From Zea mays (taxonomy: Eukaryota > Streptophyta > Magnoliopsida > Poales > Poaceae), in NCBI RefSeq assembly GCF_902167145.1, contig NC_050102.1, positions 13,516,850-13,580,849 of the forward strand: a stretch of 64,000 nucleotides of DNA, written 5' to 3'. Numbering within the stretch: the stretch's first letter is position 1; each line of letters starts with the position of its first letter. Positions 9,730-20,678 of this stretch are shown one piece after another. Both the position numbers and the translations under genes were made by a program. The notes below the pieces were generated by a model. That model made no database searches. It was given only the letters and a program-made list of their open reading frames with translations, and had not been told where the DNA came from.

Positions 9730-12700
9730 CTATTCTTCTTTTAAAACTGCTTCTGCAGCTTCGTTTAGTAGTCGAGTAACAGCTTCGTCCATAATAGCTT
9801 CGGCCATCTTAGTAATTTCATCTTCCTTTTTTGCTTCGGGGTCGGCCATAGACTCGAAAGGCTCCGGGGGAGGAGATAGTTCGGCTGCGATATAAAACAT
9901 AAATAAGTCCGAAGTCACAAAAATAAAACATAAAGTCAAAAGCAATTAGGCAATACCTATCCGCCTTTCAAGTTCTGCAGTCTTTTCAGCTGCCTTTGCT
10001 GCTTCTCTAGCATCGTGAGTATCTTTTTCACTTTTCTTTATAATTTCGTGGGCCATCCCTCGACCGCCATTTTCCCAGATGTCGGTGAAAAACTTTCCAC
10101 CAACTAAGCTTGCTTCGGCCGAGGGGTCTTTTGTATCTTCAATAGATAAGGCAGCTTCGTTTTGCGCCAAAGATTTTACATGTTCGCAACCTATCTTCTC
10201 CAAAATGGCCGCAATTCCTCTGGCACCTAAGAAGGCACAGACATCCCCACGACCGCTCAAAATTTCCTCAAAAGCTTCGGCTTCGTTGCTGATCCAGTCA
10301 ATTGGGCCCTCAGGATCGCCTCTTACGAAGTTGTCCTCGCTGGAGTATGCGCCAACATTGGCGAAGCTAGTCTTTATTCTTCCCACACATTCTATGGATT
10401 TTTCATAACACTTTTCTCTTGAAGAGCGAAGTTCTACAACCGTTTTCTCCCAATAGTTTTTCCAGTAATCACTGGCGTCCCGGTCAGCTTCGGCGATAAC
10501 ACATTTTAATTTTGCTTCTGCCAGCTGTTTCCAAAGATCCTCAATTTCACATTTTTGGGCTTCAGCTTGGGCTTAGGAAGTAGCTTCGTCTTCTTTTATT
10601 TTATTCACCAATGAGTTTAATATTTTGTCTTTTTCAAGACCTTCGTTCCTTAGTTCAATTACTTCGGAACGAAGGTTGTTCAAAGCTATAGTACATCCTT
10701 CGTCTCCAGCACTTTTTTGCGCCTTGAGGGCGTTGCTAAGAATAAGGCCCTGCAAAAGGAGTACGGTATTAAGTATAACCAAATGGAAAATTTTTGTTTT
10801 TAAGTACAAAAACCTCATTCTCTCACCTTTAAGCTATTATATGCTAAGCTGTCGGCCAATTCATCTTTTGATAGCACCGAGAGCCCGTCTTCTAGTGTCA
10901 GGAATCCGAAGCTTTTGCCCATCTCCCAGCAGACAGAGATCTCCTTGCTGTCTGGGAGACAATACAAGAAATCTTCTTCTCCGCTGCCATTGAATATCAA
11001 TGCCCCTTTCGGGTATTTCAGTTTCTGGGCATAGTATTGAGCTTCTCGCTTTTCTTCTTCGGATAGCCTTTTTCCCGAAGCATGTCGTACAATATAATCA
11101 AGAACTTGGCAAGATGCTTCGGGAGTAGGAATAGTAGTTTTTTCAGACTGAATTTGCTCTGCAGTTTCTTTTTATGTTTCCTCTTTTCTAGTTTTCAAGG
11201 ATTTCTCCTTGACGGGCTCTGAAGGCCCAGCTTCGGTCTCGGTCTGGCTCTTTGCAGTTTCGACTTCGGATAGTTTTGTCTCAATTTGCGTTTTTTGATG
11301 CTTCGACAGTTTTCCTCGGAGTGGTGCTTGAAGACTTTATTGTCTCCAGCACATCTAGTACATTGACCATCCTTTTTCTCTTGGGAGTTGCCGTGAGATC
11401 TTTTTGTGCCTTCGGCACTGATATTCCTACCGAAGGGCTTATAACTTCTAATGTCTTTGTTCTCTCAGCCTCTATCTCTTCAATATCATCGGCCTTCGGC
11501 ATCATAGCCGGCTCTTCATTCTTCTGTGTAAGAACAGGTCATTTGGCTTCAATAGACGAAGAGGTCTCACCACCAAATTCGGGAACTATGGCTGGTTCAA
11601 TGAAGCGCGGTCGGCGAGTAAGGACCTTCACCTTTTTCCTCTTCGGCGCAGGCTCGCTTGGAGCAGCTGAAGCATCATCTTTCCCGAAAGTTACACTTTT
11701 TCTTTTTTACCCCCGTGACGGGTAGCGGTAGTCAGGATACATGAATCCGATGGCATCAAAAACTCTATTTAGTCTCTTCTTTTTCCGGCTTCCGAAGGCC
11801 GCAAATAACGCATTATCTTCCGCTTTGGAGTACGGCCCATGCAGTTCATCACTTGTAGCTTCGACGCATTTCAGCCAATCGTCATCTGGCTCAATAAACT
11901 GGTCTCCAAACCTGAAGGTATATTTTAGTCGGACCAAACCACCTTCATGGGAGTTACTGATGGTTTCTTTCGGCATCTCCCAGTTGACTACCAATGGCCA
12001 TATCCTCTAAGCCACGTGCTCTTGGACTAAGTCCCTTGTTCCGATGAAAGAACAGACTATGCCGAAGGCCTTTCGGCATTCTTCGGCCACTTCATCAATT
12101 TCTACCTTCGGTTTACGGAGGCCGAAGTGTTGCCAGATAGGGCGCATGATGATCTCTTTAATATCCTCCCGTGCCTTCAAATCATTTTTCACATAAAACC
12201 ATTCCCTCATCCAGTCTCCGGGCCATCTCTTCCGAAAGGTTGGCACGGGGCAGCTTGACCCAGAGTGAGCAATGAAGCTATAGCAACCAAAGTTATTGTG
12301 ATACTGCTCTTTACCCCAGGGCTTCGTCTCATATAAAAGTTCGTGCATGCTGCAGAAACTTTTTGCATTTGGCTCCAAGCCCTGACTCCTCACAGCCCAT
12401 ACGAAGATTCGCATTCTTATGATGGCTTCGGGAGTAATCTGGTGAAGAAAAATCTGGAATATCTTCAAAACTTCAACCACAAAACTTCTTAGGGGGAACC
12501 GAACCCAGCCTTGAAGAAGCTTCGGAAGATCACAACTTCATTTTCTTCGGAAGTAGGAGAAGTCTTGTCTCCGTTGTCAGCCCTCACAATGGACACATCT
12601 CGAAAATATCTTCCCCTCATATTGTCAAGACGGCTCTGTTTAATAGTTCATTTTCCATAAACTGAATGGCTTGGTCACCAGGGTCGATCTTCGGAGTCTT

Positions 12701-12908
12701 CCCCGCCACTTTCCACATCATAACTGTCACTATCACCAGTGTCTTCAGATAAACCTTCTAAAATCTCCCTAGTGATCTTCTCTGTATTTGTCTTTGCTAT
12801 TGATTCAATAAAGCCAAGATTCTTCTCCTCAGAAAGGCTCAGCTTCGTTTCAGCAACAACTTTTTTTATCTTGAGACATCTTCGGAAATGTTGAAAAGGT
12901 GTTCTCAA
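9730..12908 (-). pseudogene. Antisense accessory gene of element B ('putative gypsy type transposon' domain plus coiled coil), broken
   Basis: A decayed multi-exon gene runs opposite to element B. From 12908 an acidic N-terminus (residues EDTGDSDSYDVESGGED) leads into the Transposase_28-like domain (12600-11710; motif LLYETKPWGKEQYHNNFGCY), then a Lys/Arg-rich linker and coiled-coil or acidic C-terminal exons. Supported junctions are a donor at 10827/10826, an acceptor before 10749, a donor at 9957/9956 and an acceptor before 9884; the last exon (9884-9730) ends in KEE-stop. Breaks include stops at 12675, near 12650, at 12007 (TAG), 11707 and 10573, and a one-base frameshift near 12490. It resembles the antisense gene of element E in layout, not in close sequence. 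Its function in such elements is not settled. Confidence 0.7.
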
Positions 12909-13024
12909 AGCCGAAGCTTAGAAAATTTAAAAAACCAAGCAAGCATTGGTGTGCAAGAGCTAAAAATTGGGAAAGCAAGAGCAGATGGCAAGAAAGCGTG
13001 CCAAATGAGCTCGTGGTGTGCTCT

Positions 13025-13032
13025 TATTTATA
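13025..13032 (-). promoter_or_regulatory. Candidate TATA box for the antisense gene of element B
   Basis: The minus strand reads TATAAATA about 117 bases upstream of the first ATG (12908). The spacing fits a TATA promoter with a leader of about 90 bases. It lies in the internal region, outside the LTR, so the antisense gene could have its own promoter. Confidence 0.5.
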
Positions 13033-13172
13033 TGCCTAGTGCGTTGAAAAGTGGAGGGCCCCGATTGTTAGTGACTGTTGCTATTCTAGCAAAGGGAAGG
13101 TGTTTTTCGGACCTTCGGCTTAAAGCCTTCGTCCATATCACAATCTGAATTTATCATTCCAACAAATTAATA

Positions 13173-13186
13173 TTGCGAGGGGCTAC
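13173..13186 (+). other. Polypurine tract of element B
   Basis: ttgcgaggggctac directly precedes the LTR start TGTTGG at 13187. Position and composition fit the plus-strand primer of Tat-like Gypsy elements and fix the orientation of B. Confidence 0.75.
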
Positions 13187-13857
13187 TGTTGGAAGCCTTC
13201 GGCTTCCGAAGGTCCTCAAAAACATGATTTAACAATGTTTCTAGAGTATAATACATGAACAGGTACCTTCGGACTTGGATCAAAATCACAGAGTGGAGAA
13301 GCACAAGGAATACGAAGGATGGCGCAGAGCCGAAGCTATGCGCAGGGGAGCTTCGGCATGATAGCAGGAAAGGAAACCGACTTAAAGAGGAAAAGGCTAT
13401 TTAGACCTCGATGGATTACTATAGAGTTATTAGCAAATGCAAAGGGCATGGTTGTAATTTTACATGGGCAGCGTCCCGTGCCTATAAATAGATGAACAGT
13501 GTTCCCGTACTGTTCACGTTGACTTGGCATTTGCTTTTGCGTCACGCTTGTACTTTTACCTTCTTTCAAGCTGAAGGTACATTTGTAATTTGTAATCATT
13601 TCTATTTTTCCATAATAATAAAATAGAAATGAGTTGATAATAATAGATAACTGTTTATGTTACCTTTTATATTTCATATGTTTCCTTCTTCATTATTTAT
13701 ATGTTGTATTGACGAAGGTACGTCCTTCATAACCTTCGTCCGAAAATCATTATCTCTCAAGGGAAATAATGCTTCGAAGGACGAAGGACTTTTATGTTTA
13801 ACATTTTTTGTGTTGCCTTGTTCTTAACTCATAGCATTTGAGAACAAGTCCTCAACA
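13187..13857 (+). repeat. 3' LTR of element B
   Basis: 671 bp from TGTTGGAAGCC to GTCCTCAACA, with a 5-base terminal inverted repeat TGTTG/CAACA. A TATA box (TATAAATA) at 13483-13490 is followed by an AT-rich segment with AATAATAAAATA-type polyadenylation candidates near 13610. No partner LTR is in the window. Confidence 0.8.
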
Positions 13858-14768
13858 TGTTGGTTTCTCTAGGCAATCTGACTGTGTGAGCCAGGACCGC
13901 TGAAGCCTGGCTGCGCAGATACGACCAATCTGCTCGTATATGGTGAGACTGGCAGGGTGCTTTGAAGATCGTGCGAGCCTAGATCCAAATATGCATGCAG
14001 GCAACCAAACACAGAGCTCGCACGCACATAGCCTAGCTACCGCATTCCACGATACAAGCACGCAGATGCAGGCAACCAAATGCACCAATGTACCACAGAA
14101 GCCTGGTTGGGTGGGATACAAGGAACCAATTAGGTCCTAGGTGCGTTTGGTTCTATTCTTAAGTATAGTTGCATATGTGCACGCAACAAAATAGCGTTTG
14201 GTTAGTTAGCTTTATAGGCTAGCACGAAACTTAAAGCGCTTTGGGCGGCGAGCCTGGCGAAGCGCGTTGTGCACGTAAATCGAGACACTTTCTTGTTTGG
14301 TTTTCCATTATATCTTCCAATTAAAAATTTTAGTTACCGAACCGATTTTAGGTCCTGACATTTTTGCGAACAAAAATGTACAAGTCATACTATATATATT
14401 TCAAATAAAAAATATGTGATTAAGATTAACATATAATTAGTGTATATTAACATGTAATTAGTGCCGGCCTATTAGTAGTTTTTTGATTTATTTACAATTC
14501 TATAACTCATGTAACAAGTGTTCATTTACAAGCAACCAAACAACATCTCTCGCGGACCTGAACACATACAGACAATCAAACATGTTGTGTTGAATGCATT
14601 CAGACATATCAGACAGAGCCAAGCTCACCAGATACGAGCCGGGATCTGTCATACAAGCAACCAAACACGCTCCAACCGCCCGATTGGATGACCGCACCCA
14701 CGCGTACAATTTCGCGTGAGCCTGGCCAGTCACGTACGTCCATTTTGGATGTACGTGTGGATGCAACT
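13858..14768. other. Old flanking DNA between elements B and C
   Basis: No gene recognised. The stretch contains repeated GCAACCAAA(C) and GTTTGGTT motifs in both orientations (near 13999, 14068, 14150, 14200, 14530 and 14657), typical of remnants of small DNA transposons, but I cannot define ends or TSDs. DNA of the same character, including 'acaaccaaacataaac', resumes at 63752, consistent with element C having inserted here. Confidence 0.45.
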
Positions 14769-15250
14769 TGTTGGTGCCTTTTTGGGGCATCGATCACTAC
14801 GTGAGAACCGATGGCAGTGCTCGCTTCACAGGCGCAGACGGTCCGCGGCCAGGGACCGGACGGTCCACGCGTGCGCAGGGGCGGTGAAGATCACCGGCGA
14901 TGCCTGAATCTCGCTCTCGGGAGGGACCCAGTCGGGGAGGAGAGATCATAGGTGTTGTCTAGGCTCGGCAGGCCGACCTAGACTCCTCTAATCGACGTAC
15001 CTAAATGTATAAGAAATAAATGCGAGATAAACTAATTGTTGATTCGATTGATGATGCTTAATCGGCCGTAATCCTCTGTATTTATAGAGGAGGGGGGTTT
15101 GGACCCTTTACAAACTAATCTCCCGAGCTAATTCCGCGGATTTAGCTAACAACTGTAGCACAAAACTCAGAACCCTAATCTGCTCTACGCACGCGCGGAC
15201 CGTCCGCTCCACTAGTGCGGACTGTCCGGTCCTCATTTTGGTGCTCAACA
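14769..15250 (-). repeat. 3' LTR of element C
   Basis: 482 bp from TGTTGGTGCC to GTGCTCAACA, matching 61635-63751 after removal of the CACTA element. It lacks about 60 bases present in the other copy near 63425-63485. A minus-strand TATA box (TATAAATA) is at 15079-15086. GGAC-n-GTCC motifs occur several times (near 14838, 14856 and 15197). Confidence 0.85.
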
Positions 15251-15363
15251 TATGCCCCTGCCTTTTGGTGGAGCTGAGCGAACCAAAAGTAACTAACCCA
15301 ATGTGATCACATCAGTTTTTTAGGCATCTTGCCACCTACTAGGATAGTATGCAAGGGTCTTGG
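15251..15363 (-). other. Internal 3' end of element C with PPT
   Basis: Minus-strand AAAAGGCAGGGGCATA (15251-15266) abuts the 3' LTR and is the likely polypurine tract. The rest is noncoding and ends in CTTGG (15359-15363), the left copy of the element D target duplication. Confidence 0.75.
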
Positions 15364-16640
15364 TGAGAGCACCTAGAGGGGGGGGGGTGAATAGGTGATC
15401 CTGTAAAACTTAAGCTTATAGCCACAAAAACTTGTTAAGTGTTAGCACAATAAATGCCAAGTGGCTAGAAAGGAGTCTCAACAAAACACAATACCACAAG
15501 AGATCAATCACAGAGATGACACAGTGGTTTATCCCGTGGTTCGGCCAAGACCAACGCTTGCCTACTCCACGTTGTGGCGTCCCAACGGACGAGGGTTGCA
15601 ATCAACCCCTCTCAGGCGGTCCAAAGACCCACTTGAATACCACGGTGTTTTGCTTGCTTTTTCTCAATCCCGTTTGCGAGGAATCTCCACAACTTGGAGC
15701 CTCTCGCCCTTACAATTGAAGTTCACAAAGAACACAGAGCAAAGGGGGAATGAGCAACGCACACAAGACTTCAAAAGATCAGAGCAACAACACGCACACA
15801 AGTCGCAACAAGAGCTCGCAACACAACTCAAAGAGTTCGCAACTCAACAAGAGCTCTAGATGCTATCACAATGAAACGAATGCGTGAGATCGATGTCTTG
15901 GTGCTTAGGAATGTTGTAGGAATGCTTGGTGTCCTCCTCCATGCGCCTAGGGGTCCCTTTTATAGCCCCAAGGCAGCTAGGAGCCGTTGAGAACAAATCC
16001 AGAAGGCCATCCTTGCCTTCTGTCGTCGGGCGCACCGGACACTGTCCGGTGCCCGATTTCCTTCCTTAAACAGCACAGTCGACCGTTGCAGATCTGGGAG
16101 CCGTTGGCGCACCGGACATGTCCGGTGCACACCGGACAGTCCGGTGTCCCCTTCCGACCGTTGGCTTGGCCACGTGTCGCACGCAGATCGCGCGGCCGAC
16201 CGTTGGCCCGGCCGACCGTTGGCTCACCGGACAGTCCGGTGCACACCGGACAGTCCGGTGAATTTTAGCCGTACGTCGCCAGTCAATTCCCGAGAGCGGC
16301 CAGTTCGACCGAGGCAGCCTGGCGCACCGGACACTGTCCGGTGCACCACCGGACACTGTCCGGTGCACCACCGGACACTGTCCGGTGCACCACCGGACAG
16401 TCCGGTGCCCCAGACCGAAAGGCTGTACACAGCCAACTCTCCTCTTTTCTTCTTCTTCCTGTTTCTGATACTTAGACAAGTATATTAGTACACAAAACCA
16501 ATGTACTAAGACTTAGAAACGTACCTTTGCTCTTGATTTGCACTTTATTCATCCATGGCATAAATTCACATTTAAGCACTTGAGTTGGCACTCAATCACC
16601 AAAATACTTAGAAATGGCCCAGGGGCACATTTCCCTTTCA
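15364..16640 (-). repeat. 3' LTR of element D
   Basis: 1,277 bp, TGAGAGCACC...CCCTTTCA. The minus-strand TATA box TATAAAAG is at 15957-15964. It carries nine GGAC-n-GTCC palindromes between about 16032 and 16407, including three consecutive 19-bp copies with an ACT centre at 16324-16390. It is 63 bp longer than the 5' LTR, mostly because of extra palindrome units. Confidence 0.96.
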
Positions 16641-17426
16641 ATCTCCCCCTTTTTGGTGATTTATGCCAACACAACATAAAGCAACTAGAACAAGTGCAAA
16701 ATTACTTCAAATAAAACTTAAATTGATTTTGATTCAATTTTGGCATATATGGATCATCCTTTGCCACCACTTGGTTTGTTTTTGCAAATCAAACTCAAAT
16801 CTCTATCTCAAAGTCAACCACACATGTTGAAGCATAAATAGAGTCATTCCAAAATAGATTGATCAAAGATTTCAAAAACTCCCCCTATTTCCCATAATCA
16901 ACACTTCTCCCCACAAGAGGCCAACTTTTGACAAAAGAGACAATACAAGAGTTTTGACAAACCAAAAGCTCTATTCTACTATTATCAAAGTTTCTCAAGT
17001 GGTAGCTGATCCATCTATTGCTTTGGCCTTTATTTTCTCCCCCTTTGGCATCAAGCACCAAAACGGGATCAATCTTGGCCTTTTAACCCCATTGCCTCAC
17101 CAAAATCTTCAATTGAGAGCAAATAGGCAATAAGAGTTTAAAGATGAACTTGGAGTAAGTTACCCTCTCATCGGAGTGCAGTGGAAGTCTTTCATGGTCC
17201 AAGTCCACCTTTTCCCTTTCAATCCTCCTTCGAGACTAAATCATCAACTCAAGCACATGGTTAGTCTCAAAGGGTCAAGTTGTAACACATCTCCCCCTAC
17301 ACATGTGCATCACATTGCAACGGACTTGTGAGGTCCAGGGAGTGTTTGTACAACTTGAGCACCATAATAAGCAACAAAATGCAAAAAGGAACATGATCAA
17401 AAGCATAAATACAAGTATGCTACAAT
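16641..17426 (-). other. 3' noncoding region of element D with three PPT-like tracts
   Basis: Noncoding DNA between pol and the 3' LTR. Minus-strand purine tracts lie at 16641-16655 (next to the LTR), about 17037-17047 and 17291-17300, in the same order and sequence context as in element A. No coding frame is seen. Confidence 0.8.
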
Positions 17427-20400
17427 TCAATCCAAGTTCCGCGAATCTAAGACATTTAGCTCACTACGCAACCTGCAAAAGGTCTTCTCATCTAGAGGCT
17501 TGGTAAAGATATCGGCTAGCTGGTTCTTGGTGCTAACATGAAACACTTCGATATCTCCCTTTTGCTGGTGGTCTCTCAAAAAGTGATGTCGGATGTCTAT
17601 GTGCTTTGTGCGGCTGTGCTCAACAGGATTTTCCGCCATGCGGATAGCACTCTCATTATCACATAGGAGTGGGACTTTGCTCAGATTGTAGCCAAAGTCC
17701 CTGAGGGTTTGCCTCATCCAAAGCAGTTGCGCGCAACACTGTCCTGCGGCAACGTACTCGGCCTCAGCGGTGGATAGGGCAACGGAAGTTTGTTTCTTAG
17801 AGTTCCATGACACCAGGGACCTTCCTAAGAATTGGCACGTCCCCGATGTGCTCTTCCTATCGACCTTACATCCAGCATAGTCGGAGTCTGAGTATCCAAC
17901 CAAGTCAAAGGTAGACCCCTTTGGATACCAGAGCCCGAAGCAAGGCGTAGCAACCAAATATCTAAGAATTCGCTTCACCGCCACTAAGTGACACTCCTTA
18001 GGATCGGATTGAAATCTAGCACACAAGCATACGCTAAGCATAATATCCGGTCTACTAGCACATAAATAAAGTAAAGACCCTATCATTGACCGGTATGCTT
18101 TTTGATCAACGGACTTACCTCCTTTGTTGAGGTCGGTGTGTCCGTCGGTCCCCATCGGGGTCTTTGCGGGCTTGGCGTCCTTCATCCCAAACCGCTTTAG
18201 CAGATCTTGCGTGTACTTCGTTTGGGAGATGAAGGTGCCGTCCTTGAGTTGCTTCACTTGGAACCCAAGGAAGTAGTTCAACTCGCCCATCATCGACATC
18301 TCGAATTTCTGCGTCATTACCCTGCTAAACTCTTCACAAGACTTTTGGTTAGTAGAACCAAATATTATGTCATCGACATAAATTTGGCACACAAACAAAT
18401 CACCATCACATGTCTTAGTGAACAGAGTTGGATCGGCTTTCCCAACCTTGAAAGCATTAGCAAGTAGAAAGTCTCTAAGGCATTCATACCATGCTCTTGG
18501 GGCTTGCTTAAGTCCATAGAGCGCCTTAGAGAGCTTACACACATGGTCGGGGTACCGTTCATCCTCGAAGCCAGGGGGTTGCTCCACGTACACCTCCTCC
18601 TTGATTGGCCCGTTGAGGAAAGCGCTCTTCACATCCATTTGGAACAACCTGAAAGAATGGTGAGCGGCATATGCTAGCAGGATACGAATTGATTCTAGCC
18701 TAGCCACAGGAGCAAATGTCTCCTCAAAGTCCAAACCTGCGACTTGGGCATAACCTTTTGCCACAAGTCGAGCCTTGTTCCTCGTCACCACCCCGTGCTC
18801 GTCCTGTTTGTTGCGGAACACCCACTTGGTTCCCACAACATTTTGCTTGGGACGAGGCACCAGTGTCCAAACTTCATTTCGCTTGAAGTTGTTGAGTTCC
18901 TCCTGCATGGCCAATACCCAATCCAGATCTAGCAAGGCCTCCTCTACCCTGAAAGGCTCAATAGAAGAGACAAAGGAGTAATGCTCACAAAAATTAACTA
19001 ATCGAGATCGAGTAGTTACTCCCTTGCTAATGTCACCCAAAATTTGGTCGACGGGATGATCCCTTTGAATCACCGCTCGAACTTGGGTTGGAGGTGCCGG
19101 TTGCGTTTCTTCCTCCATTACTTGATCATCTTATGCTCCCCCTTGATCACACGCCTCCTTTTGATGAACCTGTTCATCGTCTTGAGTTGGGGGATACACC
19201 GTTGTTGAGGAAGAAGGTTGATCTTGTTCATCTTGTTCCTGTGGCCGCACTTCTCCAATCGCCATGGTTCGTATAGCGGCCGTCGGAACATCTTCTTCAT
19301 CTACATCATCACAATCAACAACTTGCTCTCTTGGAGAGCCATTAGTCTCATCAAATACAACATCGCTAGAGACTTCAACCAAACCCGATGATTTGTTGAA
19401 AACTCTATACGCCTTTGTATTTGAGTCATAACCTAACAAAAACCCTTCTACAGCTTTGGGAGCAAATTTAGAATTTCTACCCTTCTTCACTAGAATGTAG
19501 CATTTGCTCCCAAATACACGAAAGTAAGATACATTGGGTTTGTTACCGGTTAGTAGCTCATACGATGTCTTCTTGAGGAGGCGGTGAAGGTAGACCCTGT
19601 TGATGGCGTGGCAAGCCGTGTTCACGGCTTCCGACCAGAAACACTCGGGGGTCTTGAATTCTCCAAGCATCGTCCTCGCCATATCGATTAGCGTCCTGTT
19701 CTTCCTCTCTACCATACCATTTTGTTGTGGTGTGTAGGGAGCGGAGAACTCGTGCTTGATCCCTTCCTCCTCAAGGAACTCCTCCACTTGAAGGTTCTTG
19801 AACTCGGACCCATTGTCGCTCCTTATCTTCTTCACCTTGAGCTCAAACTCATTTTGAGCTCTCCTGAGGAAGCGCTTGAGGGTCCCTTGGGTTTCAGACT
19901 TATCCTGCAAAAAGAACACCCAAGTGAAGCGGGAAAAGTCATCAACAATAACTAGACCATACTTACTTCCCCCTATGCTCAGATAGGTGACTGGTCCGAA
20001 GAGGTCCATATGCAGCAGCTCCAGGGGTCTTGAAGTGGTCATCACATTCTTGCTGTGATGCGCTCCTCCCACCTGTTTACCTGCTTGACAAGCTGCACAA
20101 GGTCTATCTTTTTCGAAATGTACGTTAGTCAAACCTATCACGTGTTCTCCCTTTAGAAGCTTGTGAAGGTTCTTCATCCCCACATGTGCTAAGCGGCGAT
20201 GCCACAGCCAGCCCATGCTAGTCTTAGCAATTAAGCATGCATCTAGACCAGCCTCTTCTTTTGCAAAATCAACTAAGTAGAGCTTGCCATCTAATACACC
20301 CTTAAAAGCTAGTGAACCATCACTTCTTCTAAAGACAGACACATCTACATTTGTAAATAGACAGTTATATCCCATATGACATAATTGACTAACAGATAGC

Positions 20401-20678
20401 AAATTATATCCAAGACTCTCCACTAAAAACACATTAGAGATAGAATGCTCATTGGAGATTGCAATTTTACCTAGCCCTTTTACCTTGCCTTGATTCCCAT
20501 CACCGAATATAATTGAATCTTGGGAATCCTTATTCTTGACATAGGAGGTGAACATCTTCTTCTCCCCCGTCATATGGTTTGTGCATCCGCTGTCGATAAT
20601 CCAGCTTGAACCCCCGGATGCATAAACCTGCAAGGCAAATTTAGGCTTGGGACTTAGGTACCCAACTCTTGTTGGGTC
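17427..20678 (-). pseudogene. pol: pol of element D (PR-INT-RT-RNaseH) with one nonsense codon
   Basis: The frame opens at 20678, overlaps the end of gag by 38 bases in the +1 frame, and ends at TGA 17427-17429. It encodes a retropepsin (WIIDSGCTNHMTG), pre-integrase zinc region, DDE integrase (HMDLFGP, SDNGSEF, NGMVERKNR), reverse transcriptase with YVDD at 18369-18380, and RNase H ([24 protein letters not shown]). The only break is TAA at 19131-19133, where element A has CAG, in the variable linker between integrase and reverse transcriptase. Everything downstream stays in frame. All catalytic residues I can place are present. Confidence 0.93.

Larger units (their letters stand above)
8475..13857 (+). 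mobile_element. Element B: 3' part of a Tat-lineage-like Gypsy LTR retrotransposon
   Basis: A plus-strand PPT (gcgaggggctac) abuts an LTR at 13187-13857, so the element reads left to right and this is its 3' end. Its 5' part must lie beyond element A, outside the window. The segment holds a short sense-strand coding tail, a repeat-rich spacer and a long antisense gene. An antisense accessory gene near the 3' end is a known trait of some Tat-lineage elements. The sequence is strikingly rich in CTTCGG/CCGAAG. I cannot name the family safely. Confidence 0.75.

Noticed and set aside
13858..14768. A host gene between elements B and C
   Set aside because: No frame with recognisable protein similarity, no splice-consistent exon set, and repeat-like motifs throughout.
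14764..14768. CAACT/CAGCC as a clean TSD of element C
   Set aside because: Only three of five bases agree; the duplication may have mutated, so it is not claimed.
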